Positions 51,813-60,630 are shown, numbered from the stretch's first letter. The stretch is DNA of 64,000 nt from an uncultured Roseateles sp. (GCF_913777145.1 NZ_CAJYPS010000002.1:1-64000); one strand, 5' to 3'. The notes: generated from the letters alone by a model not told the origin. Made by a program: numbers and translations.

Positions 51813-53315
51813 TCAGTACATCAGGAAGTCGGGGCTGGCCAGCAGCAGCGCGCGCTGGCGGGCCGGCGGCTGGCCGGCCAGCACCTGGCGGGTGGCGGGG
51901 CCGGGCGGGCCGCCCAGCAGCGGCGCCAGTTCCTCGGGGGCCAGCGTGCTGCGCGCGCCCAGGCTGGCCGCCAGCTGCACACGCTGGGTCAGCGCCTCGG
52001 CATTGCGCCAGGCCTCGGCGGTGGTCTTGTAGCCCTCGGGGCTGGCCGCGCCGTACAGCGGCTGACCGGCCTGGGCCAGCCCGGCCAGCAACGGCTGGGG
52101 CGCGTCCGCCGGCAGGTCCAGCGCGCGCAGGCTGGACACCAGGTAGCGCCAGGGCGTCTTGAACTTGGCGCGCACCGTGCCGCGCTGCCAGAACTCCTCG
52201 GAGCGCAGCAGCGTGCGGGTCAGCTGGTGCAGGTCGCCGTCGCTGCGCAGGAAGTCGTCGGCCAGGCGCTGCACCAGCGCGGGCGGGGGCTGGTCCGCGA
52301 CCAGGGCCTGGGCGAAACGATGGGCCAGGTGGCGCGCGGTGGCCGGGTGGCGGGCCAGCAGGTCCAGCGCCTGCTCGCCCTCGGCCTGGCCGGCGGGCGC
52401 GATGCGCCGGCCCAGCCAGGTCTTGCCTCCGGTGTCGTGACGGCGGGGGTCGAAGCGGAAACCGTCGCCCGGCGTGCCGGCCGCGATCGCACGCGCGTCC
52501 AGCCCCCAGCCGGTCAGCACGCGCGCCAGCTCGGTGACGTCCTGCTGGGTGTAGCCGCCGTCCACGCCCAGCGTGTGCAGCTCCATCAGCTCGCGCGCGT
52601 AGTTCTCGTTCAGCCCGCCGCGGGTGCCGGGCCGGCCGGCCGCGGCATTGCGGGCGTTGTCCAGGTAGATCAGCATGGCCGGGTGGCGCGCGGTCGCCCC
52701 CAGCATGTCGCGGAAGCGCCCCAGCACATGGGGCCGTATCGCGCGCTGCTCGTAGTCCGCCACCAGCAGGCCCACCGGCGCCTTGCCGGCGAACACGTTG
52801 AAGTGGTTGAACCAGAACTCGGTCAGCACCTCGACCAACTGGGCCGGCTGCTCGCGGGCGCGCAGCAGCCGCGCCACGCCGGCCTGGCGCTGCAGCTCGC
52901 GCAGCGCGGCACGCTCGGGCATGACCTGCCCCTCGGACCTGGCCTCGGCCTGCGCCTCGGACCGGCGCTGAGTCCGACGCGCCTGGCGCAGCGCGCGCTC
53001 GCGGTGCAGCAGCTCGTTGGGGCTCAGCGTCAGCAGCTCCAGCCCGGCCAGGCGGGTCTGCAGCGCCGCCGGTGTCGGCAGACGCTCGGGCTGCAACTGC
53101 TCGCCGAGGAAGCGCTCCAACCAGACCTCGGCGCCCTGGGCGGCGATGTCCTGCAGATCCTGCCGCCTCGGGCCATAGGTCAGCCGGTTCAGCGCATGCA
53201 GCGCCCGCTCCTCGGCCGACAGCGGTGCCGGCAGGTCCGCCCGCGCATGGCGGGTCAGCAGCAGGCCGGTGCCCAGCAGGGCACCACTGGCGAGGAAGAA
53301 TCGGCGAGGCGTCAT
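51813..53315 (-). CDS. DUF1800-family exported protein
   Basis: A 500-residue protein with a Tat-like signal (TPRRFFLASGALLGTG) and DUF1800 signatures: ALHALNRLTYGPR near the start, WFNHFNVFAGK, and NENYARELMELHTLGVDGGYTQQDVTELARVLTGW. The function of the family is unknown. It is first in an operon with the DUF1501 gene and probably the 29-residue membrane protein. No regulator is adjacent on this strand; the upstream gene is a receiver/HPt protein 105 bp away. Confidence 0.92.
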   Translation of the reverse strand: MTPRRFFLASGALLGTGLLLTRHARADLPAPLSAEERALHALNRLTYGPRRQDLQDIAAQGAEVWLERFLGEQLQPERLPTPAALQTRLAGLELLTLSPNELLHRERALRQARRTQRRSEAQAEARSEGQVMPERAALRELQRQAGVARLLRAREQPAQLVEVLTEFWFNHFNVFAGKAPVGLLVADYEQRAIRPHVLGRFRDMLGATARHPAMLIYLDNARNAAAGRPGTRGGLNENYARELMELHTLGVDGGYTQQDVTELARVLTGWGLDARAIAAGTPGDGFRFDPRRHDTGGKTWLGRRIAPAGQAEGEQALDLLARHPATARHLAHRFAQALVADQPPPALVQRLADDFLRSDGDLHQLTRTLLRSEEFWQRGTVRAKFKTPWRYLVSSLRALDLPADAPQPLLAGLAQAGQPLYGAASPEGYKTTAEAWRNAEALTQRVQLAASLGARSTLAPEELAPLLGGPPGPATRQVLAGQPPARQRALLLASPDFLMY

Positions 53316-53420
53316 GGGGCGGCTCCGTCAGCGTGGCCGCAGGATGGCGCCCCTGCTGCGCCGCGATATGAGGGCGGCGCAAAGAAATGTGTCGCCGCGA
53401 CCGCTGGCCGCAGGCGGGCC

Positions 53421-54128
53421 TCAGCGCCGCTGCACGCCCAGCGCAAGCAGGCCCTGGACCAGGCGCTCCCAGCCAGCGGCGTCCAGGCCACCGGCCGCCG
53501 CGCTGTCCTCCAGCTCGCGGGCCAGCGCCGACAGCGCCGGCTGGCCTATCAGCTGCAGCACCGCCTTGAGGCCGTGGGCCGCACGGCGCAGCTCGGCCGC
53601 ATCGCCGCGCGCACAGGCGGCGTCGCCCTGTGCGATGTCGTCGCTGAAGCGCTCGATGCAACCAGACAGAAAGGCCTCGAACAGCGCACGGTCGCCGCCG
53701 AAGTGCTGCTGCACCGGGTCGGCCACCGCCTCGGTCGGGCCGGACTCGGCCACCGGCGCCGCGGCGCTCAGCAGCTGGGACACGCTGTCCAGCAGCGCGC
53801 TGAGCGCGACCGGCTTGTGCAGGATGCGCCGCACGCCCAGGCCCGACAGCAGCTCGTGGCGCTGGGCGTTCAGGCCGGCGCTGAACACCACCCAGGGCGG
53901 CGCGCCGGCCTGCAGCGCCAGGCCCTCGCGCAGCAGGCTTTCGGTGGAGCCATCGGGCAGCATCAGGTCGCTGATGACCAGCCGCCAGCCGCCCTGGGCC
54001 AGCGCCGCGCGCGCGTCGGCCAGGCTGCGCACATTGGTGAGCTGCAGGCCGGGCAGCTCCTCCAGCGCCATCTCGACAAAGCGCGCGATCGAGTGGTCGT
54101 CCTCGATCAGCAACAGGCGCTCAGCCAT
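53421..54128 (-). CDS. Response regulator with receiver and HPt domains
   Basis: A 235-residue signalling protein: a receiver domain (phospho-acceptor D54 in LVISDLMLPDG, conserved Lys in ILHKPVAL) and a C-terminal histidine phosphotransfer domain with H185 in RAAHGLKAVLQLIG. This fusion suits a phosphorelay in which the receiver and HPt pass phosphate to another receiver. There is no DNA-binding or enzymatic output. Its ATG comes one base after the stop of the HTH-receiver gene, so the two are coupled. Confidence 0.9.
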   Translation of the reverse strand: MAERLLLIEDDHSIARFVEMALEELPGLQLTNVRSLADARAALAQGGWRLVISDLMLPDGSTESLLREGLALQAGAPPWVVFSAGLNAQRHELLSGLGVRRILHKPVALSALLDSVSQLLSAAAPVAESGPTEAVADPVQQHFGGDRALFEAFLSGCIERFSDDIAQGDAACARGDAAELRRAAHGLKAVLQLIGQPALSALARELEDSAAAGGLDAAGWERLVQGLLALGVQRR

Positions 54129-54129
54129 C

Positions 54130-54780
54130 TCAGACCGGGGCGGACGCGGCGGCGCCGCGGGTGGCGTCCACCAGCAGGCGCGGCAGCAGGGTGACGAGTT
54201 CGGTCTTGTGCACCACCGGCACGCCCTGCAGCGCGAACGCGTAGGGCGCGCGCTGGGCCTCGTCCAGCGCGGTGACCACGATCAGGCGGCTGCGCGAGAA
54301 CTGCGGGTGGGAGCGCAGGCTGGTGATCAGCGCGGCGCCATCGATGCCGGGCAGCAGGATGTCGATCAGCAGCAGGTCGGGCTCCAGCCGGCCCGCCATG
54401 GCCAGGCCGGCGATGCCGTCGGAGGCCACATGCAGCTCGGCGCGCGGCAGCTCGCGCTTCACGATCATGCTGATGAGGTTCTGGAAATGCACCGAGTCCT
54501 CGATCAGCAGCAGCGTCAGCGGCCTCGGAGCGGGTGGCGTCGGGGCGGGCGCGGCGCTGCCGGCGAGAGGCGTGCCGCTGCGGCTGCTGAGCCAGGCATC
54601 GACCGACGCGCGCAGGATGCGCCGATGGCCGCCAGGCGTCTTCCAGGCTTGCAGCTCGCCGCGGTCGACCATCAGCTGCACCGACCGGACCGCCATGCCC
54701 AGGCGCTGAGCTGCCTCCGTGGTGGAGCAGGTATCCGGGACCATTGGATCGGGGGAGGAGGTGCGATTCACCCGCGACAT
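54130..54780 (-). CDS. MerR-like HTH fused to a receiver domain
   Basis: A 216-residue protein: an N-terminal excisionase/MerR-type winged helix (TTEAAQRLGMAVRSVQLMVDRGELQAWKTPGGHRRI, about 19-65), a Pro/Ala linker, and a receiver domain (E94, D95, phospho-acceptor D140 in LLLIDILLPGIDG). This order, DNA-binding first and receiver last, is the reverse of ordinary response regulators. It is divergent from the HD-GYP gene; a GCCGAATTCGGC palindrome lies directly before its ATG. An ATG at 54744 is an alternative start. BldC-like HTH domains of this type bind AT-rich direct repeats. Confidence 0.85.
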   Translation of the reverse strand: MSRVNRTSSPDPMVPDTCSTTEAAQRLGMAVRSVQLMVDRGELQAWKTPGGHRRILRASVDAWLSSRSGTPLAGSAAPAPTPPAPRPLTLLLIEDSVHFQNLISMIVKRELPRAELHVASDGIAGLAMAGRLEPDLLLIDILLPGIDGAALITSLRSHPQFSRSRLIVVTALDEAQRAPYAFALQGVPVVHKTELVTLLPRLLVDATRGAAASAPV

Positions 54781-54783
54781 TTT

Positions 54784-54823
54784 GCCGAATTCGGCGGGCC
54801 TTCAAATCATGTCTTATTTGATA
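54784..54823. promoter_or_regulatory. Dyads in the HTH-receiver / HD-GYP intergenic region
   Basis: A perfect 12-bp palindrome GCCGAATTCGGC (54784-54795) is followed by an inverted pair TCAAAT-N8-ATTTGA (54802-54821). ATTTGATA (54816-54823) recurs before the pseudo-kinase gene at 59064-59078. The region is AT-rich against its surroundings and is the likely control region of both genes. Confidence 0.45.
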
Positions 54824-54874
54824 GAAACTGCAACTCAGCCAGAATTGCATCCAAATATGCCAATTGGAGCCCCC

Positions 54875-55702
54875 ATGCCCGCCACAGCCGCCCCCCACGT
54901 CGCGACTTTGCTGGCGTTCGAGACCGGCGCGACGGCCCAGATGGAACGCCTGCTGGACGACCTGGGCCGCATGTACCACGAGCGCAACAGCGCGCTGGAA
55001 GCGCTGGAGGCCGCCCATCTGGACACGCTGATGCGGCTGGCCGTGGCGGCCGAGCTGCGCGACGACGACACCGGCGCCCACATCGTGCGGCTGGGCTATC
55101 TGGCCGGCGCGCTGGCCCGCCGCCTGGGTGTGGACGAACAGGGCGCACAGATGCTGAGACTGGCCGCGCCCATGCACGACATCGGCAAGCTGGGCGTGCC
55201 CGACGGTGTGCTGAAAAAGCCCGGCGCGCTGACGCCCGAGGAACGCCAGCTGATGCAGACGCATCCGCGCATGGGGGCCGATATCCTCGGCAACTCGGCG
55301 ATCCCGGTGTTTGCGCTGGCGGCCGAAGTCGCGCTGCATCACCACGAACGCTGGGACGGCACCGGCTACCCGCATGGGCTGGCCGGCGAGGCCATCCCGC
55401 TGTCGGGGCGCATCGTGGCCGTCGTGGATTACTTTGATGCCCTGACCATGGACCGCTGCTACCGTCCTGCCTTTGCCGATGACCGGGCGCTGGCCATGCT
55501 GGCCGAGCAGAGCGGCCAAGCCTTCGACCCGGGCGTGGTGGCGGCCTTTCTGGCCCACGCGCCCGAGCTGATGGCGCTGCGCGACTGGGTCAACCAGACG
55601 CAGCCCGGCTTCGTCCAGCTGAGTGCGCTGGGCGAGAACCGGGCACCGGCCCGGCCCGCGCTGGCCGGCACCGACCTGCTGCGCGAACGACTGGAGATGT
55701 GA
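54875..55702 (+). CDS. HD-GYP domain protein, predicted c-di-GMP phosphodiesterase
   Basis: A 275-residue cytosolic protein. The HD-GYP signatures are intact: HDIGKLGVPD (H101, D102), HHHERWDGTGYPHGLAGE (155-172, with GYP at 164-166) and AVVDYFDALTMDRCY. These metal-dependent enzymes hydrolyse c-di-GMP to pGpG or GMP. A short N-terminal helical region (EALEAAHLDTLMRL) could be a dimerisation coil. GGAG lies 5 nt before the ATG at 54875, which is preferred to in-frame ATGs at 54809 and 54857. It starts the plus-strand half of the signalling island; the next gene follows after 1 bp. Confidence 0.9.
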   Translation: MPATAAPHVATLLAFETGATAQMERLLDDLGRMYHERNSALEALEAAHLDTLMRLAVAAELRDDDTGAHIVRLGYLAGALARRLGVDEQGAQMLRLAAPMHDIGKLGVPDGVLKKPGALTPEERQLMQTHPRMGADILGNSAIPVFALAAEVALHHHERWDGTGYPHGLAGEAIPLSGRIVAVVDYFDALTMDRCYRPAFADDRALAMLAEQSGQAFDPGVVAAFLAHAPELMALRDWVNQTQPGFVQLSALGENRAPARPALAGTDLLRERLEM

Positions 55703-55703
55703 G

Positions 55704-56501
55704 ATGACTGCCCTGCCCCTGCTGCGCCGCGGCTGTGCCGCCCTGCTGAGCCTGGCCTGCGCATTGGCCGCGGCCGGGCCGGTCAGCCAGCGCGTGAAGA
55801 GCAGCGGCGAGCTGCGCGTGTGCATCTGGCCGGACTACTACGGCATCTCGCTGCGCCACCCACGCACCGGCCAGCTCACCGGCATAGACATCGACCTGTC
55901 GGCCGAGCTCGCCGCCGACCTCAAGCTCAAGGCCCGCTATGTGGACTCGTCCTTCCAGACCCTGGTGGACGACCTGCTGAACGACCGCTGCGACGTGGCC
56001 ATGTTCGCGGTAGGCATCACGCCGCAGCGCCAGCAGCAGCTGCGCTTCACGCGGCCCTACCTGGAGAGCGACATCTATGCGGTGACCACGCGCAGCAGCC
56101 GCGTCGTGCAGCGCTGGGAGGACCTGGACCGCCCCGGCGTGCGCGTCGCGGTGCAGGCCGGCACTTTCATGGAGCCGGTGATGAAGGGCGCGCTCAAGCG
56201 GGCCACGCTGGTGGTGGTGCAGCCGCCCGCCACGCGCGAGCGCGAGCTGGAGGCCGGACGTGTGGACGCCTTCATGACCGACTATCCCTACAGCCGCCGC
56301 CTGCTGGACAACGCCGACTGGGCCCGTCTGGTGGCCCCCAGTACACCCTTCCACGTGCTGCCCTACGGCTATGCGGTCAAGCCCGGCGACACGACCTGGC
56401 TGGCCACGGTGGACGACTTCGTCGCCCGCATCCAGCACGATGGCCGCCTGGCCACGGCGGCCCAGCGTCACGGCCTGGCCGCCATCGTGCGCAAGAACTG
56501 A
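55704..56501 (+). CDS. Periplasmic solute-binding protein (type 2 fold), kinase-coupled
   Basis: A 265-residue exported protein of the amino-acid binding type (PBP type 2): signal peptide to about AAAG, then SGELRVCIWPDYYGISLRHPRTGQLTGIDIDLSAELAADL and QLRFTRPYLESDIYAV. No ABC permease genes are near. Its stop overlaps the ATG of the following histidine kinase (TGATG), so it is made with that kinase and may present a ligand to the kinase's periplasmic domain. It follows the HD-GYP gene by 1 bp, indicating one operon. Confidence 0.88.
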   Translation: MTALPLLRRGCAALLSLACALAAAGPVSQRVKSSGELRVCIWPDYYGISLRHPRTGQLTGIDIDLSAELAADLKLKARYVDSSFQTLVDDLLNDRCDVAMFAVGITPQRQQQLRFTRPYLESDIYAVTTRSSRVVQRWEDLDRPGVRVAVQAGTFMEPVMKGALKRATLVVVQPPATRERELEAGRVDAFMTDYPYSRRLLDNADWARLVAPSTPFHVLPYGYAVKPGDTTWLATVDDFVARIQHDGRLATAAQRHGLAAIVRKN

Positions 56502-59008
56502 TGCAGACACCTCCGCGCTGGCGCCCCAGCACGCTGATCGCCGCGGCGGGCAGCCTGCTCGCACTGCTGGTGCTGGTGGGCACCGGCGTCAGCCTGCTGC
56601 GCGACCGGGAGGAGCTGCGCAACGAGTCTTCGGAGCGGCTTGCGCTGCTGGCCCGCGTGCTGGAAGACCACGCGGCACGCGCCATCGATTCCTCGCAGAT
56701 CGCCCTCACCGGCCTGGCCGACGTGGCGGCGCGCGGGGCACCGCCCGAGGTGCTGCAGGCGCTGCTGGGCCAGACCCAGACCAGCCTGCCGTTTCTGCGC
56801 GGCGTCGCGCTGCTGGACGCCAACGGCCAGGTGCTGGCCGCGGCCGATCCGGCCGATCGCGGCATCCGCATCGACCCGCAGGCGCTGGGCACCTGGCCCG
56901 CCCCCGGCAGCGACGCGCTGGGCCGCTTCGTGCCCACGCGCAGCCTGGTGGGTCTGCGCCTGGATGCGCCGGCGCTGCCGGTGCCGCGTGGCGTCGGCTT
57001 CTTCCCGCTGCTGCGCACGCTGCGCCTGCCGGGCGGCCACAGCGCGTTGCTGGTGGCGCTGCTGAACCCGGACGCGATCGCCAACTTCCAGCAGGTCACG
57101 CTGAGCGACGAGGTCAGCGCCGCCGCGCTGCTGAGCCTCAACGGCCAGGTGCTGGCCGCCACCGACCGCGCCGAGTTGCTGCCTGGCGACCGCGCGCTCG
57201 CACTGGGCGCGCCCGGCGCACCGCTGGCGCGGGTGCTGTCGGGCAGCGAGCACGGACTGTGGCGGGGGGCGGGCCTGCGCGCCGAGCCGCAGCTGGGCGC
57301 CTATCGGGCGCTGCGCGCGCGGCCGCTGCTGGTGGTGACCGAACTGCCGCAGGCCGAGCTGACGCGGCAGTGGATGGACGACCTGCGCAGCACCGGCCTG
57401 CCCGCGCTGCTGGTAGCCGCGGCGCTGCTGATGCTGTCGCTGGTGGGCGCGCGTGCGGTGCGCACCCGCGAGCGCACGCAGCAGGCGCTGGCCCAGGCGC
57501 AGCAGCGCATCGCGGACCGCGAGCGCGAGCTCAGCGCCATCTTCGGCAGCGTGCAGGACCTGCTGTTCCGCACCGACGCCGGGGGTCAGGTCATCTTCAT
57601 CAACGAGCGCTACAGCCAGCTCAGCGGCCAGTCGGTCGCGCGGGCCACGGGCCGCCCACTGCACGAGGTGTTCGGCGGCTCGGCCGCGGTGGCCGCCCTG
57701 TTCCACCCGGCGCCGGCCAGCGAGGAGGAACCGCCGCGCCGCGCCCGCGCCGACTGGACCGACGCCAGCGGCCAGGCGCGCAGCTTCGAGGTGACGCTGG
57801 TACCGCTGCGGCGCCAGACCGCGGCGCTGGAGTGGGTGGGCAGCGCCACCGATGTCAGCAGCCTGATGCGCGCCCAGGCCGAACTGAACGCCCAGCTGGG
57901 CCTGGCCCGCTCGCTGCTGGCCAGCAGCCCGCTGCCCATGTCGGTGCTGGACCGCAACAACCGCTACCTGGACGTGAACCGTGCGTGGGAGCAGTTCACC
58001 GGCCGCCAGCGCTCGGCAGTGCTGGGCCGGCGCGCCGCCAGCTACCTGCCGCCCGCCGAAGCCGCGCTGCACGACGCGCGCGACGCCGAACTGCTGGAGA
58101 CCGGCGGCGAGACCCGTTACGAGGCGGTCTGGCATGGCCGCGACGGCCGCCGGCGCGATCTCTACATCAGCAAGTCCACCTTCCCCGATGCCAGCGGCCG
58201 CCCCATGGGCATCGTCGTGAGCTTCATGGACATCAGCGAGTTCCGCGAGGCCGAGCGTGCCACGCGCGCCGCGCGCGATGCCGCGCTGGCCAACTCCCAG
58301 GCCAAGTCGGAATTCATCGCCAATGTCAGCCACGAGCTGCGCACGCCGCTGCAGTCCATCCTGGGCTTCTCGGAGCTGGGCCGGGCGCGCACCGGCGCGC
58401 AGCAGCCGCGGCTCAGCGACATGTTCAACGACATCCACCGCGCCGGTCAGCGCATGCTGGGCCTGGTCAACGACCTGCTGGACCTCAGCAAGATCGAGCA
58501 GGCCAACGACCCGCTGCAGCCCGAGCGCCAGGACCTGCGCCCGCTGCTGCGCGAGGTGGCGGCCGAGCTGCAGCCGCTGCTGGACGCCCGCCGGCTGCGG
58601 CTGGACTGCCGCCTGGGCGGCGCCCAGATCGTCGCGCTGGTGGACGCGCCACGCATGCAGCAGGTGCTGCGCAACGTGCTGGCCAACGCGATCAAGTTCT
58701 CCCCCGAGGGCGGGCTGATCGAGATCAGCGCGCGCTACGACGCGCAGGAACACATCTGCCTGGAAGTGGCGGACCGCGGCCCCGGCATCCCCGAGGCCGA
58801 GCTGGACAGCGTGTTCGAGGCCTTTGTGCAGTCCAGCGCGACCAAGGACGGCTCGGGCGGCACCGGCCTGGGCCTGGCGATCTGCCGCCGCATCATGAAT
58901 GCCCATGGCGGCCGCATCTGGGCCAGCAACCGCGAAGGTGGCGGTTCGGTGCTGCACCTGCAGCTGCCTGTCGCCCACTTCGGCGACACCGCGCCTGCCA
59001 CGCTCTGA
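56501..59008 (+). CDS. Membrane-bound PAS sensor histidine kinase
   Basis: An 835-residue sensor kinase: transmembrane helix near the N-terminus (about 11-33), a periplasmic region of some 260 residues, a second helix (about 298-317), two PAS domains (about 340-455 and 465-590), and a complete kinase core: H-box NVSHELRTPLQSILGF with H611, N-box NVLANAIKFSPEGG, G1 DRGPGIP and G2 GTGLGLAI. It has no receiver domain of its own. The gene is translationally coupled to the upstream periplasmic binding protein. Probable partners are the receiver proteins at 53421, 54130 or 60199. Confidence 0.93.
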   Translation: MQTPPRWRPSTLIAAAGSLLALLVLVGTGVSLLRDREELRNESSERLALLARVLEDHAARAIDSSQIALTGLADVAARGAPPEVLQALLGQTQTSLPFLRGVALLDANGQVLAAADPADRGIRIDPQALGTWPAPGSDALGRFVPTRSLVGLRLDAPALPVPRGVGFFPLLRTLRLPGGHSALLVALLNPDAIANFQQVTLSDEVSAAALLSLNGQVLAATDRAELLPGDRALALGAPGAPLARVLSGSEHGLWRGAGLRAEPQLGAYRALRARPLLVVTELPQAELTRQWMDDLRSTGLPALLVAAALLMLSLVGARAVRTRERTQQALAQAQQRIADRERELSAIFGSVQDLLFRTDAGGQVIFINERYSQLSGQSVARATGRPLHEVFGGSAAVAALFHPAPASEEEPPRRARADWTDASGQARSFEVTLVPLRRQTAALEWVGSATDVSSLMRAQAELNAQLGLARSLLASSPLPMSVLDRNNRYLDVNRAWEQFTGRQRSAVLGRRAASYLPPAEAALHDARDAELLETGGETRYEAVWHGRDGRRRDLYISKSTFPDASGRPMGIVVSFMDISEFREAERATRAARDAALANSQAKSEFIANVSHELRTPLQSILGFSELGRARTGAQQPRLSDMFNDIHRAGQRMLGLVNDLLDLSKIEQANDPLQPERQDLRPLLREVAAELQPLLDARRLRLDCRLGGAQIVALVDAPRMQQVLRNVLANAIKFSPEGGLIEISARYDAQEHICLEVADRGPGIPEAELDSVFEAFVQSSATKDGSGGTGLGLAICRRIMNAHGGRIWASNREGGGSVLHLQLPVAHFGDTAPATL

Positions 59009-59063
59009 GCCCCCGCCGCGCCCACCTGGGGCGCCCGCGCGTGACTTACGGCACAGTCGATAA

Positions 59064-59078
59064 ATTTGATATTTGATA
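59064..59078 (+). promoter_or_regulatory. Tandem ATTTGAT repeats before the pseudo-kinase gene
   Basis: ATTTGAT occurs twice head to tail (59064-59070, 59071-59077), extended as ATTTGATA at the first copy. The same motif lies before the HD-GYP gene (54816-54823), and CAATTGGAG then precedes both start codons. The 100-bp gap is AT-rich and probably contains the promoter of the 59104-63201 genes. Confidence 0.45.
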
Positions 59079-59103
59079 TCATGTTTATCAATTGGAGACC
59101 ATC

Positions 59104-60186
59104 ATGCACGCCAGCCTTGCGGAAATCCTAGAGAACCAGAAATCGGGCCTGTTGTGGGTCAGCCAGGACGGCGTGGTGCGCTACGCCAATGGCGAGGCCT
59201 GCACCCGGACCGGCCTGGCGTCGGGCGGCAAGCTCTACGACCCCGACCTTGCCCGGGCCGTGGCCCGCGCGGTGATCGCCCGCGTCAGCGCGGTGGTGAA
59301 CGCGCCCGGCCGACCGGCCAGTGCGGGCGAGCCGGTGCCCGAACTGCAGTGCCGGGTCGTGCCGGGCCTGTCGCGCGACGACGCCTTCGTGTTCATACGC
59401 GACAGCAGCGGCGCCGACACCGGCTCGGCCTACGACAACCTGATGCAGGTGATACGCACCGACCTGCGCACGCCGCTGCAGGAGGCCCAGCGTGCGCTGG
59501 GCCTGCTGGACCGCGAGCTCGCCTTGCATGCCGAACCGCTGCTGGAATCCGTCGGCGAGGTGCTGCAGGTGCTGGACAAGATCTCCGACCTGGCCGCGCT
59601 GTGGAACAGCGGCGCGCTGATGGCGGACGACCGCATCGAGCTGTGGCCGCTGCTGCAAAGCGTCTGGGGCGAGTTGCAGCCGCAGGCCATGGACCGCCAT
59701 GTGAAGGTGCGCTTCCAGGCCCAGCACGAGCTCGCCAACCTGGCCACGCTGTACGGCAGCGAGCCCTGGATGCGGCGCGTGCTGCTGGAGTGCCTGGAGG
59801 CCGGGATACGCGCGGCCGCCCCAGGCAGCCAGCTGCTGATCGAACACCGCCAGCTGGGCCCTCGCGCCCTCATCGTGTTCCGCAACAGCGGCGTGTTTGC
59901 ACGCCTGACCACCGGCGTCGAGCTGGAAAGCCGCCGCCCGGCCGCGGGCTCCCCGGCCGCGGCGCGCGAGCGCATCGGCTTCCAGCTGTGCCGCCACATC
60001 GTCGCGCTGCATGGCGGCGAGCTGCGCGAGGAGCACGAGGACGGCGACCGCCACTTCCTCATCGACCTGCCCACCGGCGCGCCGCATCGCACCAGCGACC
60101 CGCAGATGGACATCGCCCAGGCCCAGCGCTACGCCAGCGATCTGGCCGAACTGATGGCGCGCTCACGTCGCGCCCCGCAACCCTGA
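59104..60186 (+). CDS. Degenerate histidine kinase-like protein (pseudo-kinase)
   Basis: A 360-residue cytosolic protein with a short N-terminal PAS-like part (SGLLWVSQDGVVRYANGEACTRTG) and a histidine kinase core that has lost its catalytic residues. The H-box reads RTDLRTPL where kinases have SHELRTPL, so the phospho-acceptor His is Thr119. The N-box Asn is Glu232 (CLEAGIRAAAPGS) and the G1 Asp is Arg260 (VFRNSG). The overall kinase-like fold is otherwise maintained over its length, without stops. It lies 12 bp before a single-domain receiver. GGAG precedes the ATG at 59104 by 6 nt. It may act as a scaffold or decoy. Confidence 0.8.
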   Translation: MHASLAEILENQKSGLLWVSQDGVVRYANGEACTRTGLASGGKLYDPDLARAVARAVIARVSAVVNAPGRPASAGEPVPELQCRVVPGLSRDDAFVFIRDSSGADTGSAYDNLMQVIRTDLRTPLQEAQRALGLLDRELALHAEPLLESVGEVLQVLDKISDLAALWNSGALMADDRIELWPLLQSVWGELQPQAMDRHVKVRFQAQHELANLATLYGSEPWMRRVLLECLEAGIRAAAPGSQLLIEHRQLGPRALIVFRNSGVFARLTTGVELESRRPAAGSPAAARERIGFQLCRHIVALHGGELREEHEDGDRHFLIDLPTGAPHRTSDPQMDIAQAQRYASDLAELMARSRRAPQP

Positions 60187-60198
60187 AAGGAGCGAACC

Positions 60199-60570
60199 AT
60201 GAAGCGCGTCCTCATCGTCGAAGACCAGGCCGACATCCGCAAGCTCATCCACATGACGCTGGAATTCGAGGCCTACGAGATTCACGAAGCCGCCGACGGC
60301 GCCCAGGGCCTGCGCCTGGCCTCCGCGCTGCGCCCCGACCTCATCCTGCTGGACGTGATGATGCCGGGCGAGCTCGATGGCCTGCAGGTCTGTCAGCGCA
60401 TCAAGCAAGACCCGACCCTGGCGGGCATCAAGATCGTGCTGCTGACCGCCCGCGGCCAGGCGCGCGACCGGGAGGCCGGCACCAAGGCCGGCGCGGACGA
60501 CTATCTGGTCAAGCCCTTCAGCCCGCTGCAGCTGATCGACACCATCGAGCGGCTCACCGAAACCGTTTGA
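60199..60570 (+). CDS. Single-domain response regulator (CheY-like)
   Basis: A 123-residue stand-alone receiver: acidic pair E8-D9 (LIVEDQAD), phospho-acceptor D52 (LILLDVMMPGELDG), Thr in LLTAR and Lys in YLVKPFSP. There is no output domain, so it probably carries phosphate or acts by protein contact. AAGGAG lies 7 nt before the ATG. It is 12 bp after the pseudo-kinase and 60 bp before another kinase, indicating one operon. Confidence 0.95.
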   Translation: MKRVLIVEDQADIRKLIHMTLEFEAYEIHEAADGAQGLRLASALRPDLILLDVMMPGELDGLQVCQRIKQDPTLAGIKIVLLTARGQARDREAGTKAGADDYLVKPFSPLQLIDTIERLTETV

Positions 60571-60630
60571 GCGCCGCCCAAGCGCTGACCTGACACGGCC
60601 CGGCTCCCGCCGCGGCCGCGGGAGAACGTC

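Noticed and set aside
56468..58978. 836-codon minus-strand frame opposite the PAS histidine kinase
   Set aside because: The plus-strand kinase has all catalytic boxes and translational coupling; the antisense product has no recognisable fold.
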